Source: Cliona cf. orientalis
Taxonomy: Eukaryota; Porifera; Demospongiae; Clionaida; Clionaidae
Direction: 5' to 3'
Assembly: GCA_963930775.1 (NCBI GenBank)
Contig: OZ005700.1
Coordinates: 3,117,476-3,181,475, forward strand
Length of the DNA: 64,000 bases
Both the position numbers and the translations under genes were made by a program. Position 1 is the first letter of the stretch, and each line of letters opens with the position of its first letter. Shown piece after piece: positions 13,401 to 23,829 of this stretch. The notes beneath the pieces are model-generated. The model was given only the letters and a program-made list of their open reading frames with translations. It made no database searches and was not told where the DNA came from.

Positions 13401-14324
13401 TTTCCTCTCTACATCTGGTTCATCGTGGGTGTCATCATCGTTGTCAGCAGATACTCCACACGTCTGGCAAAGATCTGTGGCTCCACTGCAGTACCAGTCT
13501 TGGCTACTCTCATTCTCCTCTCCTACACCAAACTGCTACAGGCTGTACTGTTCTCACTCTCTTCCATAGCAGTATTGCTTCCGGATGGTAGCTTTCGTAT
13601 CGTGTGGTCTTTGGATGGAAACATAGACTTCCTGAAGGGAAAGCATATCGCACTGGGTATCTTTGGAAATTTGCTGCTCGTCTTCTTCATCATACCATAT
13701 GCACTCTTCCTGATTCTGGCACCGACGCCATGTGGACAGTACCTGACTAAATACCGACTTCTGAAATGGATAAATAAGTTGAAACCATTCCTTGATGCAC
13801 ACACTGGACACTATCGGGACCACTATCGCTACTGGACTGGATTACTGCTCCTTGCTCGTGTTATCATAGCCATCTTTGTCTCTCTCAACCTGGCTAATAC
13901 TGTTGTGACAGTCCCTCTACTTGTAGTCACTATTATGATGTTCATGCTGGTAGCCATTGCATGGAGTGGAGGTGGCGTGTACAGAAGTTGGCCTCGTAAC
14001 TTACTCGAGTGCTCCTTCTTCCTCAACCTAGGCATCTTTGCCGTGTCCACCATGTTTGTTCTCAAGATTGGAGGGAACCAAGAAGCTCTTTTCTACACAT
14101 CTGGCACCATTGCTCTTTTGGAGTTCCTTGGGATCTTGGTGTACCATATTTACCATCAAGCCAAGAAGCTTAGGAGAGTGAGAGAGTGGGCTTTAGCTAC
14201 AGTTGCCAATTGCAAGTGTATTAAGAGACCAAAGGATGAGGAAGAAAATGTTGACCTTGTTGAATCAACTTGCAAAGTGACACATACAACTGTAGGTTTG
14301 AGAGAGCCTTTGCTTGAAAATTAG
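10437..14324 (+). CDS. Receptor gene 3: intronless beta-helix/multi-TM surface protein (about 1295 aa)
   Basis: One uninterrupted frame. I chose the Met at 10437 because the signal peptide MRRLDTLLLFCFMWCSLIDH follows directly; an in-frame upstream ATG at 10380 would add 19 unhydrophobic residues. Domains: a Cys motif (CPRDPCYSL) at about 45; beta-helix repeats about 60-770 with NNSAVTAAG, FTENQGLRGAG and NNEGSA-like turns and many N-glycosylation sites; a Cys-rich segment about 785-890 (CPAGFILRNGTCTCD, GILCGACKPGLS); about nine membrane helices at 895-1246; and a cytoplasmic tail with Cys and acidic residues. The membrane part aligns with gene 2: GKHIALGIF with GWHIPLALL, and YRYWTGLLLLARVI with WKWWSAVELARRFL. 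Its lack of introns beside 21-exon relatives suggests a retrocopy or an old intronless lineage. The last roughly 100 bp recur downstream at 18384 and 25180. Confidence 0.93.
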   Translation: MRRLDTLLLFCFMWCSLIDHAEQSASDSVKVWYIWPTIPNGNLNCPRDPCYSLQETIVNRSIGDMIFQSNSRVVFLSGVHVLESDNPLSVTIRDAKNLTLVGDDNSIIGLYGLPQPATKVLCKTPVGFAFLSITNLSLVNLTMSGCGANISDTLYVEAFVILTHGVHAIGDEQKAALFLVNISNLHIEHCSIQSSLGFGVLGVNTLGNTVIDQSVFLANNINILNLERCQFSPADNSDYTACNGGNMLLVFEDVFNCPSEKVQYSVTVSATVFAFGITTFAGYLSESFLTRGSGFGAILSQSSYGVDITLDSIASYGNGAVRGANFYFGIYEVVRNSSITLTDCSSSNGNNALVRIDNFLQVSEGVAAGLHLEYGTSAPESSPRPICSGAVRLPREILRVSNSVFTNNSAVTAAGMYISLNLNDRIMGGNGDREVLVRVLVENCTFTENQGLRGAGIFISKTKTINVQARALVTITNTTFIRNGYTPLPVRNLTGIAVDYRYSILELVSTNLSMTSSKFINNEGSAMSLFASTALIDGEILFDSNNAIKGGAMDLDNSYIYLRPNANLNFINNFALQTGGAINAISREDIRLPCFYQVSDPDFLIDPNISLYFEGNYAEEAGSLLYGGSIDSCYVEATSYFSGQSSTYVFDQITTIGYHSSESSLISSEALRLCSCSSGLPDCTQSGAISNARVYPGGTFVTSAVAVGQRNGTTPAIIYSSFNPGFGMTGSISPLQGIQQAGKSCSNFTYTVQTDSSYSTIILTPSSGNLIVANNLNLVVNVQLLPCPAGFILRNGTCTCDPVPQIASYDLECNLEEQTVRRPGGSWINATYYNNGTYSGLIVHESCPYDYCNRDETDIDLTDPDMQCNFNRTGILCGACKPGLSIPLATSQCKKCSNVSLSLLIAYALAGATLVAILFILNLTLSMGTLGGLIFYANIVHINQSIFFPPGSLNAIVVFIAWINLDPGADYCFFDGMDSYARTWLTYAFPLYIWFIVGVIIVVSRYSTRLAKICGSTAVPVLATLILLSYTKLLQAVLFSLSSIAVLLPDGSFRIVWSLDGNIDFLKGKHIALGIFGNLLLVFFIIPYALFLILAPTPCGQYLTKYRLLKWINKLKPFLDAHTGHYRDHYRYWTGLLLLARVIIAIFVSLNLANTVVTVPLLVVTIMMFMLVAIAWSGGGVYRSWPRNLLECSFFLNLGIFAVSTMFVLKIGGNQEALFYTSGTIALLEFLGILVYHIYHQAKKLRRVREWALATVANCKCIKRPKDEEENVDLVESTCKVTHTTVGLREPLLEN

Positions 14325-15514
14325 GAGCATTAAATTTTATCTGTATAATAATTATTGGCCAGGGTATATATGCTATGATAATAATTATTATTATGACAAA
14401 AGTAATATTACCCACTCTTACCTATGTAGCTAATATTAATGGCAATAGTCATTGAAAAAAGAATTAGTACTTCTTTCAATACATAATATTATGGATAATA
14501 ATATCTGATATATATATATAGCTAAGAAAATTTTTCTGATACTTTGTAAAAGCTTCTATCCAGCCTGCATCGCAGTCGAGCTCAATTGATTACTTTACCC
14601 CTTGTTGGTATTGTTAGCTTCATGATAAGCAAAATTAAGCTTCGTACTAGTGGCTAGATCTATACAGAGAGATTATGGGTCATCGGCAATTAATATAATG
14701 ATACTATCATCATGCAGCAGTCAACGTGGCTATCCAATTCATGGAACTGATACAAGAGCTTGAAAACTGATGAATACAGAGCAGTACAATGGTAGTAATT
14801 CATATGAATATTTTTTTGTTCAATTGCAAGGAAATACTTAGTACATGGAAAGACAGTGAATGCATGGCAATCACATGCAGTGATGTGGACGGTGGTACTA
14901 GTGTTATTACATGTGTATAATGCTTTACTTAACACTATAAGAAATACTATCATAATAATATTATATATATTATTATATATACCAGGGATATATTATATTA
15001 TGTTGGTCAATACATGTGTAATAGCTAGCTTTTTTCCACTAATTTTGCAACCTAAGTGCATACTAGAGTATAGTGCTGTAATTTGCACATTGGTGGTACA
15101 AGATCCAATTCTGATGTCCGCTAACTTCTGATCCTATGCATGCAGACTCTCATCTTGGAGGATCAGAATTAAGTGCACGTGGAAATTGCTTAAGATTCAT
15201 TTGTCACTCAGTATGTACATAAAAAATTATACTATAATATAATGCTATAAATCAGCTACTGCTTTATTATTAAGTTTATGCGGAGAAGTAAGCTAATAAA
15301 AGATTGATCACTATATTTAATATATAGAATCTGATAATATTTAGCATAAGAAAAATAATAGTGAATTCAAAACTTGTATACTGGCAATTATTATTACATC
15401 TACAGTCTGCAGACTATATAGCCTAGCCTAAGGAGCTCAAAATTACAGCAAATTCAGTTCATTTCTAGTTCAGATAGCCTGAATTGTATAGTCTACGCTG
15501 CGTTCTATTGTCCT
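14325..15514. other. Gene 3 3' flank and duplicated noncoding sequence (block 1)
   Basis: No gene seen. The stretch is AT-rich and recurs with small indels at 18496-19560, 25276-25590/26143-26640 and 26655-27530; its last part (about 15020 onward) recurs at 22484-22970. It is the upstream half of the duplication block that carries each Kunitz gene. Confidence 0.7.
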
Positions 15515-16043
15515 TCATGCACATTTCTTCATACATCCTTTATATGTCAAAAAACGATTTTTGTTTCCCTGACAGCCTCCATAGATGAACTGTTTGCAGT
15601 CACGTGCATCTACATTGTAGTACCACCTTTCAAGGTAAGCCCTACACGGACCTGTTACTGCTTGAAGATGACAGATATTGCACCCAACTTGAGCTATTTG
15701 AGCACAATCAGGCAGGCCAGCAAGACTACATGTACTATAATATAATTGCAAAAAATAATTCGTGTCTTTTGATCATATTGAAGAAACTCACCAAGTTCTT
15801 CCATCTTCGAATTCAATATAAGTTTCACCCGGCTTGTATGCATTCCCTTTGTAGTCGTAGCAAGTTGCTTCTGCATGGTATAGTATAGCTAACTGTTGTA
15901 TCATTGTACAGTAAGAGTTGATATTGCATTCATTTAGCAATATTATACTTACTTGCTACCTCTGCATCGTAGTTATCTGGACTTGCAGCTGGTGTCAGAG
16001 TGAAAAGTGCACCAAGTACAATCCCAACTGACAAAATCTTCAT
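15515..16043 (-). CDS. Kunitz gene K1: secreted Kunitz/BPTI-domain protein (126 aa)
   Basis: Three exons: 16043-15953, 15870-15792 and 15725-15515, with GT-AG introns and frame preserved throughout. Exon 1 encodes a signal peptide (MKILSVGIVLGALFTLTPAA) and a short linker. Exon 2 encodes a small module with a CYDYKGNAYKPGETYIEF motif, resembling the start of a VWC-like fold. Exon 3 encodes a linker with extra Cys and a complete Kunitz domain whose six Cys have the classical spacing 8-15-7-12-3, with RWYYN, FIYGGC and KNRF hallmarks. The residue after the second Kunitz Cys is Arg (GPCRA), which in this family favours trypsin-like serine proteases. Expected to be secreted as a protease inhibitor; its target is unknown. 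Confidence 0.88.
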
Positions 16044-16429
16044 GTTCAGTATACAAGCAAGATGTAAGGAATTTGTTAGTGAAAAGATTAACTTGCAAGA
16101 CTCCGAGATGAATTCAATTCTAAGCTCCAATATTTAAACTAAGTGTATGCCTAAAAATGGTATTTTATTATAATAAATACTATGAATAATTATTATCAAA
16201 TGAGGAGTAGTGCAGTATATTCCAACAATAATAGTAGCAGCTACAGAGGGATTGAACTGTTCCATAATGCCAGTGTTTTCGGGAAAAAAGAAGATTTATA
16301 TGCAGTAGAGTTTGTTCTGGGGACCATGAGAGTGTTTTTATTTGAAATTCTGGTGTTGTAAGGGTTCTGCCGTATAGTAATAGGAGCTTCCGGAAAGTAT
16401 GTTTGCTTGTTTACTATTTTAGCGAGCTA

Positions 16430-17340
16430 GGTGACGCAAACTTGCATTGGAGCGTCTACTACTAAGTGATGGTATTTGTGCAGTTTCTAGTAGTCCATTG
16501 ACCATGATTTGGGACACATTCTAAGAGCGAACTTTTGCACATTTTCTAGCTCCTCAATTTCTCTTATTAAGCGGAAAGGATCCCATACCAGCGATGCGTA
16601 TTCCAGGTGGGGCCTGATTTTGGTCAGGTATAGTTTCAAGAGAGTATTTGAACTGGAGTGTTGATAAAGATTTCTATATAGCAGTCCAATTAGTTTCCTT
16701 GTTTTCTTGCATATTGCTGTGATATGAGGATGCCAGAAGAGAGTATTCGTGATGATTACACCAAGATAGTTATAGCTTGCCACTTGCACTAGCTTGGTGG
16801 AATTGAGGTATAACTGCGGAGGAGGTAAAGAGTTTGATCTCTTTCTCGAAATATACATTGTGCGACATTTTCCTTCATTAAAGTTAAGATATTTAGAGTC
16901 CAAAAATGATGAGATTGCACTAATATCCTCCTGTAATATTGCATAGTCATTTGGGGTTGTGATTATTCGGTATAGAGCAATGTCATCGGCAAACATGTTG
17001 ATTTCACTGCCAGGTGAGATGGTGGTAACAACATTATTAATTTTATATACATAATAAACAGCAAGGGACCTAATATACTTCCTTGTGGGACACCCGATAT
17101 AACTGGTAGTTTATTAGACAACCCTCCTTCAATTGCTACAACCTGAAATCTATCAGATAGGTAGTCTTTGAGCCATCTTATTAGGTATGGATTCAGATTT
17201 ACTTCTTCATGTTGTTGGATTAACGGAAGGTGTGGAACCTTATCGAAAGCTTTGCTTACATCAAAAAATACAACACACACTTCTTTTCCTTGATCGAGAG
17301 CACAAGACCAATCGTCAATTACTTTAATCGAGTTAAGTAT
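16430..17340 (-). mobile_element. LINE reverse-transcriptase remnant
   Basis: Two adjoining frames (17280-16963 and 16996-16487) encode the middle and end of a non-LTR reverse transcriptase: VFFDVSKAFDKVPH, GVPQGSILGPLLF, the FADDIALY catalytic box and YLGVIITNTLFWHPHI. They belong to the CR1/Jockey-like LINE group. A frameshift near 17040 splits them, and endonuclease and 5' parts are missing, so the copy is dead. It interrupts duplication block 1 between K1 and the receptor-gene tail fragment. Confidence 0.85.
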
Positions 17341-17399
17341 AATGATTGAGAATTTTCGGAAATAATATAATGTAATAATTATTATTCTTGATAAACTGT

Positions 17400-18075
17400 A
17401 TCATAAACTGCTTAGGCTTTAATTCATCACTAATTATTCCTAAATTCAGTTCAGTTGTTGTCACTGCATTGTTCGCGTCAGGAGCGCATGATAAAATATT
17501 ATAATGAAGATGTATTGTTGTAGCTCTCGATCCGAAGTTGAGACATCTTTCAAGTCATTCTCTTTCTCCTGTGTCTAGAAATAATCAGTGAAACAAGTAA
17601 TAGCAAGTCTTAGAGTGCCTTGGTGACAGTAAATCCAAACCTTTGCGCCCATTATAATTAACTCACCTAACAAATAAGATGAATTTGAAAGTTGCTAATA
17701 TAATCAAGAGAAGCAATGGCAAGTAATAGAATGGTAGCAGAATTGCGGTCAAAAGAGACACCCCAGAGAGGTCATCTTTGCAGACGTCAGTCCCATTCAC
17801 AGTTTGCACTTCGGATGGTGGGAATATATTATAAGCATCTCTGAGGAAACTGGTTGACTCAAGAGCAAGCAAAAAAATAAAGATCATTTGAATAATTATC
17901 TCAACGATATTAGCCGTTAGACTCTTGTACGCCATGCACAACTAGTATTATGCACAAAACAAGCAGTGGTGGAATCTACACGTAAAAGGAATCAATAGAT
18001 AGGACCATTGAGAGAGTATAAATATCACTCATGCACCGCACGAATTTCTTGGAAATGGAATGATAAAGATGCGAT
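17400..18075 (-). pseudogene. Broken 3' end of a gene 4-type receptor (exons 19-21)
   Basis: The 17400-17580 stretch matches the last exon of gene 4. Positions 17667-17935 match exon 20 (LLPFYYLPLLLLI, FKFILFVR), and 18041-18070 keep only a piece of exon 19. Exon 20 is damaged where gene 4 reads QPYKSLTANIVE: about 16 bp are missing after CTTGTAC, shifting the frame. At about 18076 the homology stops and jumps to opposite-strand receptor sequence. Confidence 0.82.
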
Positions 18076-18500
18076 AGACAAGGTACATTGTGGGTCACCA
18101 AATGCATTTTGAGTCATATAGTTCTACAGGAATTCTCTGTGGAGAGTGTCGAGATGGGATGGGAGTCAGTGCCCTGCTCAACAACTGTGTGATATGTCCC
18201 AGTGCTCAAGGACTACTTATTTTGGCTCTCAGTATATATGTCAATTGGATCAATTTAATTTTGTTCGCTTCACATAGTTATTGCAGATGAATAAGCCTTC
18301 GTTGCAATTATCGTTGTGCATTTGTATATCACTTCCTCAATGGATCCATCCTTTCATCTTCTATATTCAATTAATATGAAACTAGAGCTAAGAGACCCAA
18401 GGGTGAGGGAGAAAATGTAGACCTTGTTGAATCAACTTATGAAGTGGCACATACAACTGTAGGTTTGAGAGAGCCTTTGCTTGAAAATTAAGTTTTATCT
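18076..18500 (+). pseudogene. Chimeric fragment: inverted receptor exons 13-14 joined to gene 3 tail
   Basis: 18090-18230 reads on the plus strand as the Cys-rich exon (GILCGECRDGMGVSALLNNC) of the gene 4 type, followed to about 18370 by degraded exon 14. At about 18384 it runs directly into a copy of the gene 3 C-terminus (VGLREPLLEN, 18460-18490) in the same orientation. Both parts are inverted or displaced relative to their source genes, and no complete frame survives. The same junction occurs at 25140-25190, so it predates the duplication. Confidence 0.8.
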
Positions 18501-19559
18501 GTACTATAATTAATAATGGATAGGGTATACTATGATACTATAATGTTATCCATGCACTCTAAGACTTCCCTATGTACCTAATTTTAGTCATTGAGTCATT
18601 AGTACTTCTATCAATCTGAAAACAGGGATTATATATATTAGGGTATATATAATGCATGTCTGATATAGGTCTCAAGAAAATATTTCCTGATACTATGACA
18701 TTGTAAGTTTATGACTACATGCACCCATCCTGCATCACAATCGAGCTCAGTTGCTTACTTTACCCCTTATTGGTATTATAAAATTAAGTTTTGTACTATA
18801 GCAGCTAGGTCTACAGCGAGATTATGGGTTATCCACAACTAATTAATGATACTATCATCAGTAGTCAATGTGGTTATCCAATTCATGGAACCGATACAGG
18901 AGCTTGAAAAATGATGAATGCAGAGCAGTACAATGGTGGTAACTCATATGTATCTTTTTGTGTTCAATTGCAAGGAAATACTTACATGGAAAGACGGTGA
19001 ATGCATGACAATCACAGTGATCTGACGGCCGGTGGTACTAGTGTTATTATGTGTAATGCTTTACTTTACTGTAAGAAATGCTATCATATGTCATGTCGGT
19101 CAATGCAAATAATTGCTTTGTTCCAATTAATTTTATGGTCCGGAGAGGGAGCTATTGCTTGAAATTCCTAGTATAATGAGCTACTTCATAAGTTTGGCTA
19201 ATTTCAGATCTCGTGCAGACTCTCATCTTGAATTAAGTACATGTGGAAATTGCTTCGTTTAATATGATCTTCTATCACTCAGTATATGTACGTACTGTTA
19301 TACTATAATTGTAATGCTATGAATCAGCTACTGCTTTATTATTAAATTTATGAAAACTAAGCTAACTTGATCACCATAGAATCTGATAATATATAGCACA
19401 AGAAAACAGTGACTTCCGAAACTTGTATACTACAGTCTCCATGCAGACTATAGCCTAAGGAGCTCAAAATTACAGCAATAATATTCAGTTCATTTCTAGC
19501 TCAGATAGCCGACTAAGCATTTTACAGCTTGAATTATTATTTTTAGTCTACACTACTTT
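18501..19559. other. Noncoding part of duplication block 2
   Basis: Homologous to 14330-15514, 26160-26640 and 26860-27530. No gene seen. Copies differ by many substitutions and by 4-6 bp insertions listed in the findings. Confidence 0.65.
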
Positions 19560-20055
19560 TTACTGTCCTTCGTATTTTTTCATACAATCTTTGTATGTCA
19601 TAAAGCAATTTTGGTTTCCCTCACATCCTCTATAGATGAACTGTTCGCAGTCGCGTACATCCACATTGTAGTACCACCTAATTACAGCATATTTACTACA
19701 TGGACCCATTACTGTTTGAAGATGAAAGATATTGCACCCATCTTGAGCTACTTGAGCACAATCAGGCAGGCCATGCATCAAGACTACATTGCAAGAAAAA
19801 AAAAACTGATTAATTAATTCGCATCTTTTCATAATGAAGAAACTCACCAAGTTCTGCCACCTTTGAATTCAATGTATGTTGTTTCGCCCACAGTTTTAAT
19901 AGTATCATAGTATAGTAATCAGTTGATATTGCATTAATTTTATACTTACTTGCTTCCTCTGCATTGTGGTTAAGTTTTGTTTCTGCTTCAAGATTTGCAG
20001 CTGGTGTCAGAGTGATCAGTGCACCGAGCACAATCCCAACTGACAAAATCTTCAT
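19560..20055 (-). pseudogene. Kunitz gene K2: degenerate or two-exon Kunitz copy
   Basis: Exon 1 (20055-19950) encodes an intact signal peptide. The exon 2 counterpart near 19848-19900 has lost its 5' half, including its acceptor and the CYDYKG motif. Exon 3 (upper end about 19787) carries a 4-bp TGCA insertion at 19774-19777. Splicing exon 1 straight to exon 3 restores the frame, so a shorter two-exon protein is possible. The Kunitz domain has lost its first Cys (CNIF) and its last (MKKYEG), the pair that normally bond to each other, and FIYGGC has become FIYRGC. A new Cys replaces Arg in NRF. Inhibitor function is doubtful. Confidence 0.72.
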
Positions 20056-20690
20056 TGTTTAGTAGTATACAAGCAAGATGTATGCTAGTAGAAAGAATAA
20101 CTCTGGGATGAATTGTATCTTAATTAATTAAATTAGACTCCAATATATATTTATATAACCCAACTTGATTTACCTCAGTTGCACTTCACGGTTTGGCATG
20201 CTCCAGATTCACCATCTGGTCACAAAAAGGTATACAGTAGTTACGTAATTTGAGCCTTGACCATCAATCATACTGAATACAGGGTGCGTAACAACATTTG
20301 AAGTGCAGTTCCTTAAAATTAATTTCAAGTCACTTAAAGTCTAGAGTTTCAACTGACCACCAAGCATTTGAAGTAGCCATAACAATCTGGAAACCACTTA
20401 TCCTCTGATGATCAATGGCGCCAGATCCAATTACACAGGAATGGTCAAATGTGGCCCCTGGGGCCGTTTGTGGCCCCTGACAGTAGTTGCGCTATGCATG
20501 ACATTGCATATTCAAAATCAGTGGTGGCCATTGTATTGCAATCAGTGGTGGGTGGGGATCACTCGCGCTTGGGAACTAGTTTATTCCTCAAGTTTCTGTA
20601 TTTGAGTGGAAAATTGGGTCATATATTAGTTTGTTTATAAGCCTTTGTTACTTAATTTGTTTGATGTGCCTAGTCGGCATATCCATAGGT
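20056..20690. other. K2 5' flank and spacer
   Basis: 20056-20500 is nearly identical to 28034-28490 upstream of K4, apart from 4-bp insertions, so it is part of the duplicated block. Homology ends at about 20510. I see no gene between there and the Penelope-like element. Confidence 0.6.
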
Positions 20691-22480
20691 ATTCGTGTCT
20701 CTTTAACCATAGTTTTTTATTAGTTTCTTGGGATGGTGCCTGGGCTAACATTTGAAATCTAATTCTCTTGTATTCATGATCCTCTTATTTTATGTGATTT
20801 ATCATAGGTCCCTTGTCTAGGTGCTCGACTATTCTGCTTATGATTTGCCTGGTGGTGTAGCCCACGTACTGTGCTAGCAACAGCGTCTGATTGGATTTCT
20901 AAAGTTCTGAAGACTGCTTTTAAATATGCTTTGTGGGTATTCGGCGGGTAGTGGCTGTGGGGTGTGTGCAGATTAGCTAGGGTTTAGTTGTGTATTTCCC
21001 GATTGGGTGGGTTCATCTATGGATTTTAGTTTGGCTCGGACTAGCTTATGTTTCAGGGAGGGATGATTTCTATATGCAATTACTGGGGGTTCTGGGAAAA
21101 TATGGTTTAGTGTTTTATTATTTTTGATTAATTTCCAGTGTTTTTTGAGTATTTGTTTGAGTCTATGGGCATCGTCACAGAAGTGTGTGATGAAAACTAA
21201 TTTCTTTTTTTTGTCTTTAGGTTTATTTCTGAAAAGAATCTGGTGTCTTTGGTTAAATTTAACCGCATTTAGATGTGGTAAGACTTGTTTATGTTTATAT
21301 CCTCTTTGTAACAATCTATTTATCAGCCTTTGTTTCATATTTTGGAATCCTTTCTCATTTGAATTTATTCTCAGATATCGATTGGCTTCACCTTTGCTTA
21401 TGGCATTAGGGGGTGATACGAGGTTGCATGGACATATAGCTAATTGTTTGTTGGTTGGTTTTATGTGAGTACGTACGTCTAGGAGTTGATTGAGGCTAAA
21501 TCTATTACCTTTATATAAGGTTACATCCAAGAATGTGAGTTCAGTTTCGCTTACGTCATACGTGAATTTGATTGTGCGGTGGATTTGGTTAATGGTATTC
21601 ATATATGTTGTGAATTCGGATGCGGATCCAGTCCAGACGACAAAATGTCATCAATGAACCATTTCCATAGCATTATGTGTGGTTTGCCAAGTTCTCTAAG
21701 TTTTTCTTCTAACTTTCCCATAAATAGATTTGCATACGCAGGTGCCATTTTGGTACCCATAGCTGTTCCTTGGATTTGTAAGTAGTAATTGTTGTTGAAT
21801 TCGAACACATTATTTTTCAGGACTATCTCAATTAGTTCGGTTAAGATTTCTGGTATGATCGGGAATAATTATCTGGATTGTGTTGCAGAAAATGTAATAC
21901 GCTTTGTTTATCATCTTCGTGTGGTATGTTAGTATATAGTGAGGATATGTCTATGGATGCTAGTATGCAGTTTTGTGGTAATTTAGTGGTTTCTATTAGT
22001 TTAAGGAACTCTGTCGTATCCTTCAGATAGGATGGGAGGGTTTTTACATGCGGTTGTAACCACTTGTCAACAAATTGGGATATGGGTTCAGTAATGCTAT
22101 TACAGCTTGATATGATTGGTCTTATTCCCATTGGGTTTTTATGGATTTTTTTCAAAAAATATAGTCTTGAAGTGCGTGTATGTTTAGGTGGCTTGCAAAA
22201 ATCAAACCATGTTTGCTTTAAGAAACCATTTCTCTTTAATGCACCGAGTTAGTCTATGATTTGTTCTTTTAGTCTGAGTGATATATCTTCGCAAAGGGGT
22301 TTGTATACGTTAGGGTCATTTAGGTGCGACATTGCATTTTTAATATATTCGTCTCTCTCCTCAACCACTATTGTGGAACCTTTGTCTGCTTTGTTGATTA
22401 CTATGTGTGGATTGTTTATTAAGTCTCTAAGTGCTAGTCTCTCTTTTCTGGTTAGATTATCCTATTTGTTTTGTTTGTAT
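20690..22480 (-). mobile_element. Penelope-like retroelement, 5'-truncated and frameshifted
   Basis: Read on the minus strand from 22480: an N-terminal VINKADKGSTIVVEE motif, KIHKNPMGIRPIIS, SIDISSLYTNIPH, QGTAMGTKMAPAYANLFMG and the catalytic FIDDIL, then THFCDDAHRLKQIL and PPVIAYRNHPSLKH. These are the ordered blocks of Penelope-type reverse transcriptases. Downstream, about 20870-20800 reads QYVGYTTRQIISRIVEHL, the GIY-YIG endonuclease signature of this class. The frame is broken near 21820-21850, so it is inactive. It sits exactly between block 2 and the start of block 3. Confidence 0.9.
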
Positions 22481-22483
22481 AAT

Positions 22484-22974
22484 AGCTAGCTTTTTTCCAC
22501 TAATTTTGCAACCTAAGTGCATACTAGAGTATAGCGCTGTAATTTGCACATTGGTGGTACAAGATCCAATTCTGATGTCTGCTAACTTCTGATCCTATGC
22601 ATGCAGACTCTCATCTTGGAGGATCAGAATTAAGTGCATGTGGAAATTGCTTAAGATTCATTTGTCACTCAGTATGTACATAAAAAATTATACTATAATG
22701 TAATGCTATAAATCAGCTACTGCTTTATTATTTAATTTATGCGGAGAAGTAAGCTAATAAAAGATTGATCACTATATTATTATATAGAATCTGATAATAT
22801 TTAGCATAAGAAAAATAATAGTGAATTCAAAACTTGTATACTGGCAATTATTATTATATCTACAGTCTGCAGACTATATAGCCTAGCCTAAGGAGCTCAA
22901 AATTACAGCAAATTCAGTTCATTTCTAGTTCAGATAGCCTGAATTGTATAGTCTACGCTGCGTTCTATTGTCCT
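22484..22974. other. Start of duplication block 3, near-identical to 15020-15514
   Basis: From the Penelope-like element boundary the sequence is about 97% identical by eye to the K1 downstream flank. It holds no gene. The abrupt start coincides with the truncated end of the retroelement. Confidence 0.7.
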
Positions 22975-23512
22975 TCATGCACATTTCTTCATACATCCTT
23001 TATATGTCAAAAAACGATTTTTGTTTCCCTGACAGCCTCCATAGATGAACTGTTTGCAGTCACGTGCATCTACATCGTAGTACCACCTTTCAAGGTAAGC
23101 CCTACACGGACCTGTTACTGCTTGAAGATGACAGATATTGCACCCATCTTGAGCTATTTGAGCACAATCAGGCAGGCCAGCAAGACTACATGTACTATAA
23201 TAAAATTGCAAAAAATAATTCGTGTCTTTTGATCATATTGAAGAAACTCACCAAGTTCTTCCACCTTTGAATTCAATATAAGTTTCACCCGGCTTGTATG
23301 CATTCCCTTTGTAGTCGTAGCAAGTTGCTTCTGCATACATGGTATAGTAGCTAACTGTTGTATCATTGTATAGTAAGAGTTGATATTACATTCATTTAGC
23401 AATACTTACTTGCTACCTCTGCATTGTAGTTATCTGCTTCAATTAGACTTGCAGCTGATGTCAGAGTGAGTGCACCAATTGCAAGTACAATCCCAACTGA
23501 CAAAATCTTCAT
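22975..23512 (-). CDS. Kunitz gene K3: secreted Kunitz protein (130 aa)
   Basis: Exons 23512-23410, 23330-23252 and 23185-22975 mirror K1, and the frame is intact. The mature regions differ from K1 by only a few residues, and all six Kunitz Cys, the GPCRA contact site and FIYGGC are kept. The signal peptide carries two extra residues (VLAIGAL versus VLGAL) caused by a 6-bp TTGCAA insertion at 23479-23484. The high identity with K1, including introns and flanks, shows recent duplication. Expected role is the same secreted inhibitor. Confidence 0.88.
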
Positions 23513-23829
23513 GTTCAGTATACAAGCAATTGAGATGTAAGGAATTTATTAGTGAAAAGATTAACTTGCAAGACTCTGAGATGATCGAATTCAATTCTAA
23601 GCTCCAACAGTATAACTTAACTCACAACATCCTCCTTTATATAGTGTGAAAAACTTCCTCTCACTTATTCACTGTCACAGGAAGTTAATTACTTGAGTGT
23701 ACTAGCTAGCTCACCTGAATTGTGAATTGTATTGCATTGCTTTAGCTCTAGTGAACTACAATGTTACAATACAGCAGCCCTTCTCCTGCATCACAACGGT
23801 TACTTTATATATGTCTGGAGACACTATAG

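Noticed and set aside
13073-13591. Short plus-strand frames overlapping gene 3
   Set aside because: They are other-frame shadows of the long intact gene 3 frame.
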